Positions 34,377 to 41,037 of a DNA stretch of 41,037 bases are shown in pieces. Below the pieces are notes generated by a model that ran no database searches, was not told where the DNA came from, and saw nothing but the letters and a program-made list of their open reading frames with translations. Within the stretch, counting starts at the first letter, position 1, and every line of letters starts with the position of its first letter. The translations under genes and the position numbers were made by a program. This DNA comes from Betaproteobacteria bacterium. Lineage in GTDB: Bacteria; Pseudomonadota; Gammaproteobacteria; Burkholderiales; SG8-41. The stretch spans positions 1 to 41,037 of the forward strand of contig JANXSE010000076.1 in assembly GCA_025356695.1 (NCBI GenBank). Direction: 5' to 3'.

Positions 34377-36047
34377 ATGGAACGCGAATCCAAAACGATA
34401 AAAGCGCAGACCATAGACGACCCGGTCATGCTCGAGATTTTCTGGGAGCGCTGCATCTCGATCGTTGACGAGGCGGCCGACACGCTGGTGCGCGCGGCTT
34501 TTTCTACGGTCGCGCGCGAGTCCAACGACTTCGGCTGCGCGGTGTGCGACAGCGACGGCACCGGCCTCGGCTACACGACGAAGGGTACGCCGCGCATGAG
34601 CATCATTTTGCCGCGCACCATACGCGCCATACTCGAAAAAATCCCTGCCGCTTCGCTGCAGGAGGGCGATGTCCTGTTTACCAACGATCCCTGGTACGGT
34701 TCCGGCCACCTGCCGGATTTCTACATCTCGATGCCGATTTTCAGGTGCGGGCAGTTGATCGGTTATGCCGGGGCGTCTTCGCACGTCGCTGACGTCGGCG
34801 GTACGGTGTCGACGGGCGCGCGCCAGGTCTATGAAGAAGGTATCTGCTTTCCGCCGGTCAAACTGTTCCGTGCCGGCGCGCCGGACGCGACGATATTTTC
34901 GATCATCGAAAAGAACGTGCGCGTCTCCGACATGGTGCTCGGCGATCTCAATGCGCTGGTCGCGTCATGCCGCACCAGCGCCACGGAAATCGTCAAGCTG
35001 ATGGACGAAACCGGCGTCGACGATCTGCGCCCGCTGTCGCAGGCGCTGAACGCGCGCACCGAAAAGGTATTTCGCCGCGCCATCGAGGAGATTCCCGACG
35101 GCACGTACGCGAGCAGCATACAAACGGACGGCTTCGATGGCCCGGTGAAACTGCAGTGTGCGATCACCGTGCGCGGCAGCGATATTGAAATCGATTGCGC
35201 CGGCACCTCGCCGCAGGCCAGTCCCGGCGGCATCAACGTGGTCTATAACTATACGTATTCGGCGTTCGTTTACGTCCTGAAATGCGTGCTCGATCCGCAC
35301 ACGCCGTACAACGAAGGCATCACGCGGCCGATCACCGTCACCGTGCCGCCCGGCACCATCCTCAACGCGCAGTTTCCGGCGCCGGTGTTCGCACGCAATC
35401 AGACCGCGCACTACATTCCCGCCATGGCGATGGACGCGTTGTCGAAAGCGATTCCGCAACGCGTGATGGCGGCCTGCGGTGCGCCGACCAACCGTACCAT
35501 GTTCGCCGGGCCGCGCGGCCACGACGGCCGGCCCTTTTCGTTCATGATGATCAGCAGCGGTGGCATGGGCGCCTGCGCGGGCAAGGACGGTTATTCGTCA
35601 ACGCCGTTTCCGTCGAACTCCGGCGCGCCGCCGGTCGAGGTGATCGAAAGCGTGGTGCCGCTGACCATACGCCGCAAGGCCTTGCGCGCGGATTCCGGCG
35701 GCGCCGGCGAATTTCGCGGCGGCCTTGGCATTGAACTGGTGGTCGAAAACAACTCGGGCCAGCCCTTGCAGGTGTCGAGCCGCATGGATCGCGTCGAGAA
35801 CCCGCCGCGCGGCCTGGCCGGCGGCGGCGAAGGCGGTCTCGCCGGCATCTGGATGGATGACAAGGTGTTTCCGCCGAAAGGGCGCGGCGAACTCGCCGCG
35901 GGCCATTGCATGCGCATTCATTCGCCCGGCGGCGGCGGTTACGGCCCGCCGCAGCAACGCGATGCGGAGAAACTCGCCGCGGATCTGCGCGAAGGACTGG
36001 TCAGTGCCGCCAGCGCCACAGAAAAATACGGACGGAAGCCCTCATGA
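34377..36047 (+). CDS. hyuB: Hydantoinase B / oxoprolinase family subunit
   Basis: A 556-residue HyuB-type subunit (hydantoinase B domain spans nearly the whole chain). Recognisable blocks are FTNDPWYGSGHLPDF, AGASSHVADVGG and NPPRGLAGGGEGG. Typical length. HyuAB enzymes open lactam-like rings with ATP (N-methylhydantoinase, 5-oxoprolinase) or carboxylate ketones (acetone and acetophenone carboxylases); the class cannot be fixed by eye. CGGAG precedes the ATG by five bases; an in-frame TTG at 34374 is ignored. The stop overlaps the hyuA ATG by four bases, giving equal expression. The order B then A is the reverse of many hydantoinase operons. Confidence 0.9.
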   Translation: MERESKTIKAQTIDDPVMLEIFWERCISIVDEAADTLVRAAFSTVARESNDFGCAVCDSDGTGLGYTTKGTPRMSIILPRTIRAILEKIPAASLQEGDVLFTNDPWYGSGHLPDFYISMPIFRCGQLIGYAGASSHVADVGGTVSTGARQVYEEGICFPPVKLFRAGAPDATIFSIIEKNVRVSDMVLGDLNALVASCRTSATEIVKLMDETGVDDLRPLSQALNARTEKVFRRAIEEIPDGTYASSIQTDGFDGPVKLQCAITVRGSDIEIDCAGTSPQASPGGINVVYNYTYSAFVYVLKCVLDPHTPYNEGITRPITVTVPPGTILNAQFPAPVFARNQTAHYIPAMAMDALSKAIPQRVMAACGAPTNRTMFAGPRGHDGRPFSFMMISSGGMGACAGKDGYSSTPFPSNSGAPPVEVIESVVPLTIRRKALRADSGGAGEFRGGLGIELVVENNSGQPLQVSSRMDRVENPPRGLAGGGEGGLAGIWMDDKVFPPKGRGELAAGHCMRIHSPGGGGYGPPQQRDAEKLAADLREGLVSAASATEKYGRKPS

Positions 36048-38155
36048 GCACGAACACGAACGCAGAAGCGGACATCATCGTCGGCGTCGATATCGGCGGC
36101 ACTTTCACCGACTTTGCGCTGTTGAAACGCGCCACCGGCGAACTTTATATCGGCAAGCGCCTGACCACGCCGGACGATCCGGGCCGCGCTTTTCTAGAAG
36201 GCATCGATGAGCTGTGTGCGCGCGCCGGCGTGGCGGTGCCCGGCCTCAGCCGCATTTCGCACGCGACCACGCTGGTCACCAATGCCATCATCGAGCGCAA
36301 GGGCTGCAAGACCGGGCTGCTCACCACCGAAGGTTTCCGCGATGTGCTGGTGATGGGGCGCGAGTCGCGCTACGACCACTACGATTTTCGCTTCGACCGC
36401 CCGGAGCCGGTGGTGCCGGGCAGCCTGACGCGCGAAGTCGCCGAACGCACCACCTGGAACGGCGAAGTGCGCGCCGCACTGGATCTCGAGTCGGCGCGTC
36501 GCGCCGTACGCGAACTCGCCGCGCAAAACATCGAGTCGCTCGCTGTGTGCCTGCTGCACTCGTACCGGAATGCCGAACACGAGCAGGCTATCCGCAGCCT
36601 GGTTGAACGCGAGTTCCCGCATATCGATTGCACCATCTCGAGCGAAGTGGCGCCGGAGATCCGCGAATATGAGCGCACTTCAACCACGGTGCTCAATGCC
36701 TATGTGCGGCCGGGCGTTAAACAGTATCTCGCCGCGCTCGACGACAAACTCGGTGAGCGCGGCTTCGGCAAACACGTCCACGTCATGCTTTCCAACGGCG
36801 GCATTTCGAGCACCACGATCGCGCAGAAGATTCCGATTCAGTTGATCGAATCGGGTCCCGCGGCAGGCGCGCTCGCTGCTGCGCGTTATGCAGATCTGCT
36901 CGGCATCGATCGCGCGCTGGCCTTTGATATGGGCGGCACCACGGCGAAGCTGTGCTGCATCGAGAACGGCCAGCCGTTCCGCGCCAACCAGTTCGAGACC
37001 GCAAGGGCGCGCCGTTTCCGGCGTGGCAGCGGACTGCCACTATTGATCCCGGTTATCGAGTTGATCGAGATCGGCGCCGGCGGCGGCAGTATCGCGCATA
37101 TCGATCAACTGGGTTTCCTCAAGGTGGGGCCACAAAGCGCCGGCGCGCAACCCGGACCGGCGGCGTATGGGCGCGGTGGCACCAATCCGACCGTGACTGA
37201 TGCCGATGTGTTGCTGGGTTACATCGATCCGGCGCGTTTTCTCGGCGGCGACATGACGCTGGACCGCGCTGCGGCCGAAAAAGCGATCGTACGGCACGTT
37301 GCCGCTCCGCTCGAAAAATCCGCGGTGGATGCGGCGTGGGGCATTTTCACCGTCGTCAATGAGGCGATGGTTGCAGCCGGCAAACGCTATGTCGCCGAGC
37401 GCGCGCTCGATATCCGCAAATTCACGCTCATCACGTTTGGCGGTGCGGCGCCGCTGCATGCCTGGTACGTGGCGCGCATCCTCGGCATCAAGACCACGGT
37501 GTTTCCGCTCGGCGCGGGTGCGACTTCTGCAGTGGGCTTGTGCATTGCGGCGCCGGTGATTGATCTATCCAACAGCTATATCGGCTCGCTCGACGCGCTT
37601 GACTGGAAACGTGTCGAAAGCCTGCTCGCTGACATGGAGTCGCGCGCGGTCGAAATGCTGAAGGCCGCCGGTGCGCCCGACGACGAGATCGTGCTGGAGC
37701 GCAGCGTGGATGTGCGCTACAGCGGCCAGGGTTATGAAATCGATGTGCCGATTACTGGTCTGGATTTGACGGCTGTCGATACCGCCGGGGTGGTGCGCCA
37801 GTTCACGCAACGCTTCGAAGCGGCGTATGCGCGCCGTTTCGGGCGCACGCTGGAGATGGCGGCAATCGAAACAATCACGTGGCGGGTGCGTGCATCGGGC
37901 CGCAATCTTCCGCTCAATCTGAAGACGCGCGCGCCGTCCGGCAACCATGCAGAGGCGACGCGCGGGAGCAGACGCGCTTATTTCGGTCCGGAACACGGCT
38001 TTGTGGAATGCCCGGTCTACGATCGCTATGCATTGGGTGCTGGCGCGAACGGAGTCGGACCGGCGTTGATCGAGGAGCGTGAGACGACCGTCGTGGTTGG
38101 CCCCGGTGGCAATTGGAAGATCGATGCAACCCATAATCTGTTGGTCGACTACTGA
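36044..38155 (+). CDS. hyuA: Hydantoinase A / oxoprolinase family subunit
   Basis: A 703-residue ATP-binding subunit of the actin-like ASKHA fold. N-terminal domain (about 13-190) has VGVDIGGTFTDFALL, the phosphate-binding strand; the second is AFDMGGTTAKLC near residue 295-306; the C-terminal domain runs from about 510. Cytosolic, partner of HyuB. Translation is coupled to hyuB (ATGA). The pair may activate a ring or ketone in an ATP-dependent first step before the aconitase-like and lyase enzymes upstream. A Bug receptor follows 18 bases later, which makes the third enzyme-receptor module. Confidence 0.92.
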   Translation: MSTNTNAEADIIVGVDIGGTFTDFALLKRATGELYIGKRLTTPDDPGRAFLEGIDELCARAGVAVPGLSRISHATTLVTNAIIERKGCKTGLLTTEGFRDVLVMGRESRYDHYDFRFDRPEPVVPGSLTREVAERTTWNGEVRAALDLESARRAVRELAAQNIESLAVCLLHSYRNAEHEQAIRSLVEREFPHIDCTISSEVAPEIREYERTSTTVLNAYVRPGVKQYLAALDDKLGERGFGKHVHVMLSNGGISSTTIAQKIPIQLIESGPAAGALAAARYADLLGIDRALAFDMGGTTAKLCCIENGQPFRANQFETARARRFRRGSGLPLLIPVIELIEIGAGGGSIAHIDQLGFLKVGPQSAGAQPGPAAYGRGGTNPTVTDADVLLGYIDPARFLGGDMTLDRAAAEKAIVRHVAAPLEKSAVDAAWGIFTVVNEAMVAAGKRYVAERALDIRKFTLITFGGAAPLHAWYVARILGIKTTVFPLGAGATSAVGLCIAAPVIDLSNSYIGSLDALDWKRVESLLADMESRAVEMLKAAGAPDDEIVLERSVDVRYSGQGYEIDVPITGLDLTAVDTAGVVRQFTQRFEAAYARRFGRTLEMAAIETITWRVRASGRNLPLNLKTRAPSGNHAEATRGSRRAYFGPEHGFVECPVYDRYALGAGANGVGPALIEERETTVVVGPGGNWKIDATHNLLVDY

Positions 38156-38173
38156 ACTGGACGGGGCTGAATC

Positions 38174-39139
38174 ATGAAGCGACGTTGTCTGGCGATCATC
38201 GTCTGCGCGGTCAGCACGTTGGCGGCCGCCCAGGAGTTGTCCACGCAGGCCTACCCGAACAAGCTCATCCGCATCATTACCGCCGAACCGGGCGGCGGCA
38301 ACGAACTAGCGGCGCGCTTGCTTGCGCAGGGTTTGACCGGTCTGCTCGGGCAGCAGGTGATTGTGGAAAGCCGGGGCGGTGGAAGTGGCGCGATTGCAAT
38401 TCAAACCGTGTCCAAGGCGCCGCCCGACGGTTACACGTTGTTGGTCTTCAGCAGTGCGCTGTGGGTGCTACCGCTCATGAAGGAAGTGCCGTGGGACACG
38501 CTCAGGGATTTCGCCCCGGTCATTCTGGCGGCGAGTGCGCCGAATGTGCTGGTCGTGCATCCGACGCTGCCGGTCAAGTCGGTGCGTGAATTGATTGCGT
38601 TGGCCAAAGGCAGGCCGGGGAAACTCGATTACGCCACCGGTGCTTCGGGTGCTGCCGCGCATCTTTCAGCGGAACTGTTCAGGTCGATGGCGCGCGTGAA
38701 CATCGTGCGTATTACTTACAAGGGAACGGGACCCGGACTGAATGCGCTGATGGGAGGCGAGGTGCAGTTGATGTTCCCTGCTGCCGGTGCGGTGGTAACG
38801 CACGTCAAATCGGGCCGCTTGCACGCGCTGGCGGTGACGAGCGCGCGACCGTCGGCACTCGCCCCCGGTTTGCCGACGATGGCGTCAGCCGGACTTGCCG
38901 GTTACGAAGCGGTGTCGAACTACGGTTTGTTTGCGCCGGCGAAAACGTCCGCAGCAATCGTCAGCCTGCTGAATCAGGAAACCGCCCGCGTGCTTGGCTC
39001 GGCGATTACGAAGGAACGCTTCTACAATGCCGGTGTGGAAACGGTCGGCAGTTCGCCGGACGAATTTACCGTCATTATCAAATCCGACGTGAGCCGCTGG
39101 GGTAAAGTGATCAAGGATGCAGGCATACGTGAAGATTAG
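38174..39139 (+). CDS. Bug/TctC-type periplasmic solute receptor (5 of 5)
   Basis: A 321-residue exported receptor, last gene of the operon. The signal peptide (MKRRCLAIIVCAVSTLAAAQ) is followed by ELSTQAYPNKLIR. The Bug signature EPGGGNELAAR differs from PGGGTDILAR, with Asn-Glu in place of Thr-Asp; these residues line the ligand cleft, so a different ligand is likely. YATGASGAAAHLS and ITYKGTGPGLN form the remaining loops. Its stop is 145 bases before the strong terminator stem at 39284-39323. Confidence 0.9.
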   Translation: MKRRCLAIIVCAVSTLAAAQELSTQAYPNKLIRIITAEPGGGNELAARLLAQGLTGLLGQQVIVESRGGGSGAIAIQTVSKAPPDGYTLLVFSSALWVLPLMKEVPWDTLRDFAPVILAASAPNVLVVHPTLPVKSVRELIALAKGRPGKLDYATGASGAAAHLSAELFRSMARVNIVRITYKGTGPGLNALMGGEVQLMFPAAGAVVTHVKSGRLHALAVTSARPSALAPGLPTMASAGLAGYEAVSNYGLFAPAKTSAAIVSLLNQETARVLGSAITKERFYNAGVETVGSSPDEFTVIIKSDVSRWGKVIKDAGIRED

Positions 39140-39145
39140 GTGAGT

Positions 39146-39175
39146 TTGATATCGATTCACTGCCAAGGCTATGCT
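39146..39175 (+). promoter_or_regulatory. Possible promoter of a small RNA
   Basis: TTGATA (39146-39151), an 18-base spacer and TATGCT (39170-39175). It starts six bases after the Bug stop and drives nothing but the 39182-39323 element. Strength unknown. Confidence 0.4.
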
Positions 39176-39181
39176 GTAACC

Positions 39182-39323
39182 GTTCGTTTGGCTTGAAGGA
39201 GGAAAGCAGTTATGACCGCGGTCCTTGTTTAGGCCGGATATTGGTATATGCCGCTCCTTCCAGAACCAATACCGCACCCGGAAAAACACTAAAGGCCGCG
39301 CCGAAGGGCGGCCTTTAGTGTTT
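39182..39323 (+). ncRNA. Candidate small RNA with anti-Shine-Dalgarno loop and mini-ORF
   Basis: Predicted transcript of about 140 bases. It contains AAGGAGG (39196-39202) nine bases before ATG 39212 of a six-codon ORF (MTAVLV, stop TAG at 39230-39232). Next is a hairpin TATTGGT (39239-39245)/ACCAATA (39265-39271) with a 19-base loop that carries CTCCTTC (39254-39260), exactly complementary to GAAGGAG (39195-39201) and to Shine-Dalgarno sequences in general. It ends in the 16-bp terminator stem. The layout resembles anti-SD regulatory RNAs; alternatively it is just the 3' leader of the operon mRNA. No promoter test is possible here. Confidence 0.45.
39284..39323. terminator. Bidirectional intrinsic terminator
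   Basis: A perfect 16-bp stem (39284-39299 with 39308-39323) closed by the loop GCCGAAGG. On the minus strand the stem is followed by a T5 run (39282-39286), ideal for the cupin mRNA; on the plus strand it ends in GTGTTT and is weaker. It separates the convergent operon and cupin gene. Confidence 0.92.
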
Positions 39324-39385
39324 GAATCCGGCTCCCTGATCTCGATTCGATGCAGGGACGCACGGATGGGCAGTTACGTGCCGCT

Positions 39386-39850
39386 TCAGTGCGGCTCGTT
39401 CCAGCCGGTCGTCTTCGCGCCCTGCGTTGCGACCAGAACGAACGCCATGACACAGGGTTCCGTGCCGCGGTTGTTCCAGTTGTGCAATGTGCCGCGCTGA
39501 ATCACCACGTCGCCGGGCTTCAGGTGCACTTCGCCATCTTCCATTTCCATCCACATTTCGCCGGATATGCAGATGCCGTAATCGATGGAGTCTGTTTTGT
39601 GCCAGCGTGCAACATTGTTCGGCTCGTAGCGGCCGTAGCGGAATACGGAACCACCGGCAAGGCTGGTACCCAGATCCCAGTTGTTCGGATCCTCTTCGGT
39701 TGATTCGGCAGGCAGTTGGCGCGTCGCCCACATCGGGATGTTGTCGAATCCCGGTCGAAGGTTGACGGGCTCGATTTCAGTGTCCCACTTGATGCAGCTT
39801 TTTCCGTCTTTGTTGAATCCGGTTACGACTCTGCGACCTTTGGTGCTCAT
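39386..39850 (-). CDS. Single-domain cupin protein
   Basis: A 154-residue small cupin. Metal-site motifs are WHKTDSIDYGICISG (first His about residue 84) and PGDVVIQRGTLHNWNN, the second histidine motif with Arg in place of the usual Pro. The stretch SIDYGICISGEMWMEM is typical of small cupins beside organic-acid and aromatic catabolism genes. Only one His is present in the first motif, so metal binding may differ from the two-His type. AGGAG lies eight bases before ATG 39850. It has a strong terminator after its end (39284-39323). Substrate unknown. Confidence 0.88.
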   Translation of the reverse strand: MSTKGRRVVTGFNKDGKSCIKWDTEIEPVNLRPGFDNIPMWATRQLPAESTEEDPNNWDLGTSLAGGSVFRYGRYEPNNVARWHKTDSIDYGICISGEMWMEMEDGEVHLKPGDVVIQRGTLHNWNNRGTEPCVMAFVLVATQGAKTTGWNEPH

Positions 39851-40082
39851 TGCAAGTTCTCCTGTTATTGCGATGACGTATTACGGGATTATGCATAAGG
39901 CCACGCGACCTTGTGCGTAGTTTACCGCGTAGGCGGCTATACGAGGAGTACGGGCGTCAGCAAAAGACCATGGCGAGCATCGCCGGGTCATCGAGAATTG
40001 ACAACGAGAAGTAGATTGCCGCCTGATAGTAGAGCGGCTCAAGCCTGGTTCTGGCGGCGGACAGAAAGTAAGGCACGGCAGA

Positions 40083-40331
40083 CTAGGCTTTACCTTCGCC
40101 GACGGGTTCCGCGAGGCCCTTGTGCCGCAGGTACAGCTCTTCCACCTTCTGTCTGGCCCAGGGTGTCCGTCGCAAAAATTTCAGGCTTGAAGAGACGCTC
40201 GGATCCTGCGTGAAGCAGCGGATGGGAACCGCGCTACCCATCGCCTCCCATCCAAGACGCGCGATCATTTCGGTGAGCATCTGCTCGAGGGTGATGCCGT
40301 GCAGCGGATTGCGGGGCTGAATTGGATTCAT
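40083..40331 (-). CDS. VF530/DUF2132 DNA-binding family protein
   Basis: An 82-residue small basic protein of the VF530 family: NPLHGITLEQMLTEMI, IRCFTQDPSVSSSLKFLRRTPWARQKVEELYL are all recognisable (shown in pieces). Members adopt a small helical fold and are annotated as DNA-binding; the target is unknown. No Shine-Dalgarno is visible before ATG 40331. After the TAG stop the same frame stays open for 41 codons (to 39957), which may be a chance frame. It is co-oriented with FKBP, whose stop is 27 bases upstream. Confidence 0.9.
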   Translation of the reverse strand: MNPIQPRNPLHGITLEQMLTEMIARLGWEAMGSAVPIRCFTQDPSVSSSLKFLRRTPWARQKVEELYLRHKGLAEPVGEGKA

Positions 40332-40358
40332 TGCGGTGACGGGCAGGGCGAGCGGCCG

Positions 40359-40769
40359 CTATTTAACGATTTCCAGAAGTTCCACTTCAAACGTCAGGGT
40401 GGCGTTCGGAGGGATCGCGCCGGGAATGCCCTGGCTGCCGTAGGCAATTTGGGACGGACAAACGAGCTTTGCCTTGCCTCCCGATTTCATCAGCTGTACG
40501 CCCTCAGTCCAGCAAGGGATGACGCGGCTCAGTGGAAAACTGGCCGGTTGGCCCCGTCCATAGGAACTATCAAATTCTTTGCCGTCAGCCAGAATGCCGC
40601 GGTAATGGACCTTAACGGTATCGCTGCTTTTGGGGCTGGCGCCGGTCCCTTCCTTGAGCATGGTGATCACCAGCCCGGAGGCGGTCTTCGTTTCTTTGGG
40701 CTCGGCTGCAGAAGTTTGCAACGAGCAAGCGACAAGGACGGCAGCGGTGACAGTAGCCAGTGTTTTCAT
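40359..40769 (-). CDS. FKBP-type peptidyl-prolyl isomerase, exported
   Basis: A 136-residue periplasmic or lipid-anchored FKBP. The signal peptide is MKTLATVTAAVLVACS: it holds LVAC, a possible lipobox with Cys at 15, or is cut by signal peptidase I near TSAAEP. The FKBP domain (about 38-136) shows VHYRGILADGKEFDSS, FPLSRVIPCWTEG and SQIAYGSQGIPG; Cys replaces Gly in the VIPGW active-site loop. It catalyses proline isomerisation during folding of envelope proteins. The start ATG 40769 is preceded by AAAGGCG. The PhnA-type gene lies 46 bases upstream on the same strand. Confidence 0.94.
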   Translation of the reverse strand: MKTLATVTAAVLVACSLQTSAAEPKETKTASGLVITMLKEGTGASPKSSDTVKVHYRGILADGKEFDSSYGRGQPASFPLSRVIPCWTEGVQLMKSGGKAKLVCPSQIAYGSQGIPGAIPPNATLTFEVELLEIVK

Positions 40770-40815
40770 GGATGCGCCTTTGCTTGATAAATAGTTGCAC
40801 AACGAATACGGTGAA

Positions 40816-41037
40816 CTATACCTTCTTCACGAATTCCGATTTAAGTCCCATCGCGCCGATGCCGTCGATTTTGCAGTCGATATCGTGATCGCCCTCGGCC
40901 AGGCGGATGTTCTTGACCTTCGTGCCGACCTTGACGACCGACGATGAACCTTTGACCTTCAGGTCTTTGATGACGGTCACGGTATCTCCGTCCTGCAGCA
41001 CGTTGCCATGGGCGTCACGCACGATGCGCTGTTCATC
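40816..41037 (-). CDS. PhnA/YjdM-type protein, truncated by the window edge
   Basis: Minus-strand fragment of 74 codons, its 5' end lost beyond 41037. The visible [20 protein letters not shown] and [14 protein letters not shown] segments are the conserved C-terminal beta domain of PhnA/YjdM proteins, which normally carry an N-terminal zinc ribbon before it. The first Met-like codon inside the window (GTG 41022) is not the real start because the frame continues upstream (DEQRIV). Function in phosphonate use is not supported; the family role is unclear. Followed by FKBP. Confidence 0.88.
   Translation of the reverse strand, partial: DEQRIVRDAHGNVLQDGDTVTVIKDLKVKGSSSVVKVGTKVKNIRLAEGDHDIDCKIDGIGAMGLKSEFVKKV

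Noticed and set aside
1..41037. CRISPR arrays, IS elements, tRNA or rRNA genes
   Set aside because: No spaced direct repeats, transposase motifs or RNA-gene signatures were seen on either strand.

Overview
The window is a GC-rich (roughly 60-65% by eye) proteobacterial chromosome segment. It is most likely betaproteobacterial and Burkholderiales-like: it carries five Bug/TctC-type periplasmic solute receptors without membrane partners (an expansion typical of that group), rdgC, tex, a VF530-type protein and a PGDYG-family protein. No phage, IS element, CRISPR, rRNA or tRNA was seen. The right edge cuts a PhnA/YjdM-type gene.

Layout. (1) 23-544: AhpD/carboxymuconolactone-decarboxylase-like protein. 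(2) 771-10031: two adjacent sets of the circularly permuted ATP-grasp / alpha-E / transglutaminase-like system. In the first set the ATP-grasp and alpha-E proteins are separate and are followed by a transglutaminase-DUF2126 protein; in the second they are fused and followed by a small transglutaminase. (3) 10047-17228: housekeeping and stress genes: a CBS-pair protein with a convincing FNR/Anr-type box upstream, a CocE/NonD hydrolase, a 2OG-Fe(II) oxygenase-like protein, rdgC-tex (4-base overlap) and a universal stress protein. (4) 17321-23862: a class III adenylate cyclase followed by a Bug receptor, an M23 peptidase, a PGDYG protein divergent from an MmgE/PrpD protein, and a DUF1080 lipoprotein. 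(5) 23961-39139: a catabolic region with an ornithine-cyclodeaminase-like enzyme, a Bug receptor plus alpha/beta hydrolase, a TetR repressor and, divergent from it, a nine-gene operon of about 11 kb. (6) 39140-41037: a candidate small RNA with a strong terminator, a cupin, VF530, an FKBP isomerase and the PhnA/YjdM fragment.

The divergent operon is the most striking protein-coding system. It has three enzyme modules, each closed by its own Bug receptor: ICL/PEP-mutase-like lyase + aconitase-type large subunit + Bug; a second near-identical large subunit + small subunit + Bug; HyuB + HyuA + Bug. A TetR regulator reads away from it, and a perfect 8-bp inverted repeat overlaps the predicted -35 box. 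I infer an inducible route for an organic acid or lactam-like substrate: ring opening or carboxylation by HyuAB, hydration/dehydration by the aconitase-like pair, cleavage by the lyase. The substrate cannot be read from sequence.

The most interesting non-coding signal is at 39146-39323: a promoter-like pair, a strong Shine-Dalgarno with a six-codon ORF, a hairpin whose loop carries an anti-Shine-Dalgarno CTCCTTCC, and a 16-bp perfect terminator stem. Together these suggest an independent small RNA.
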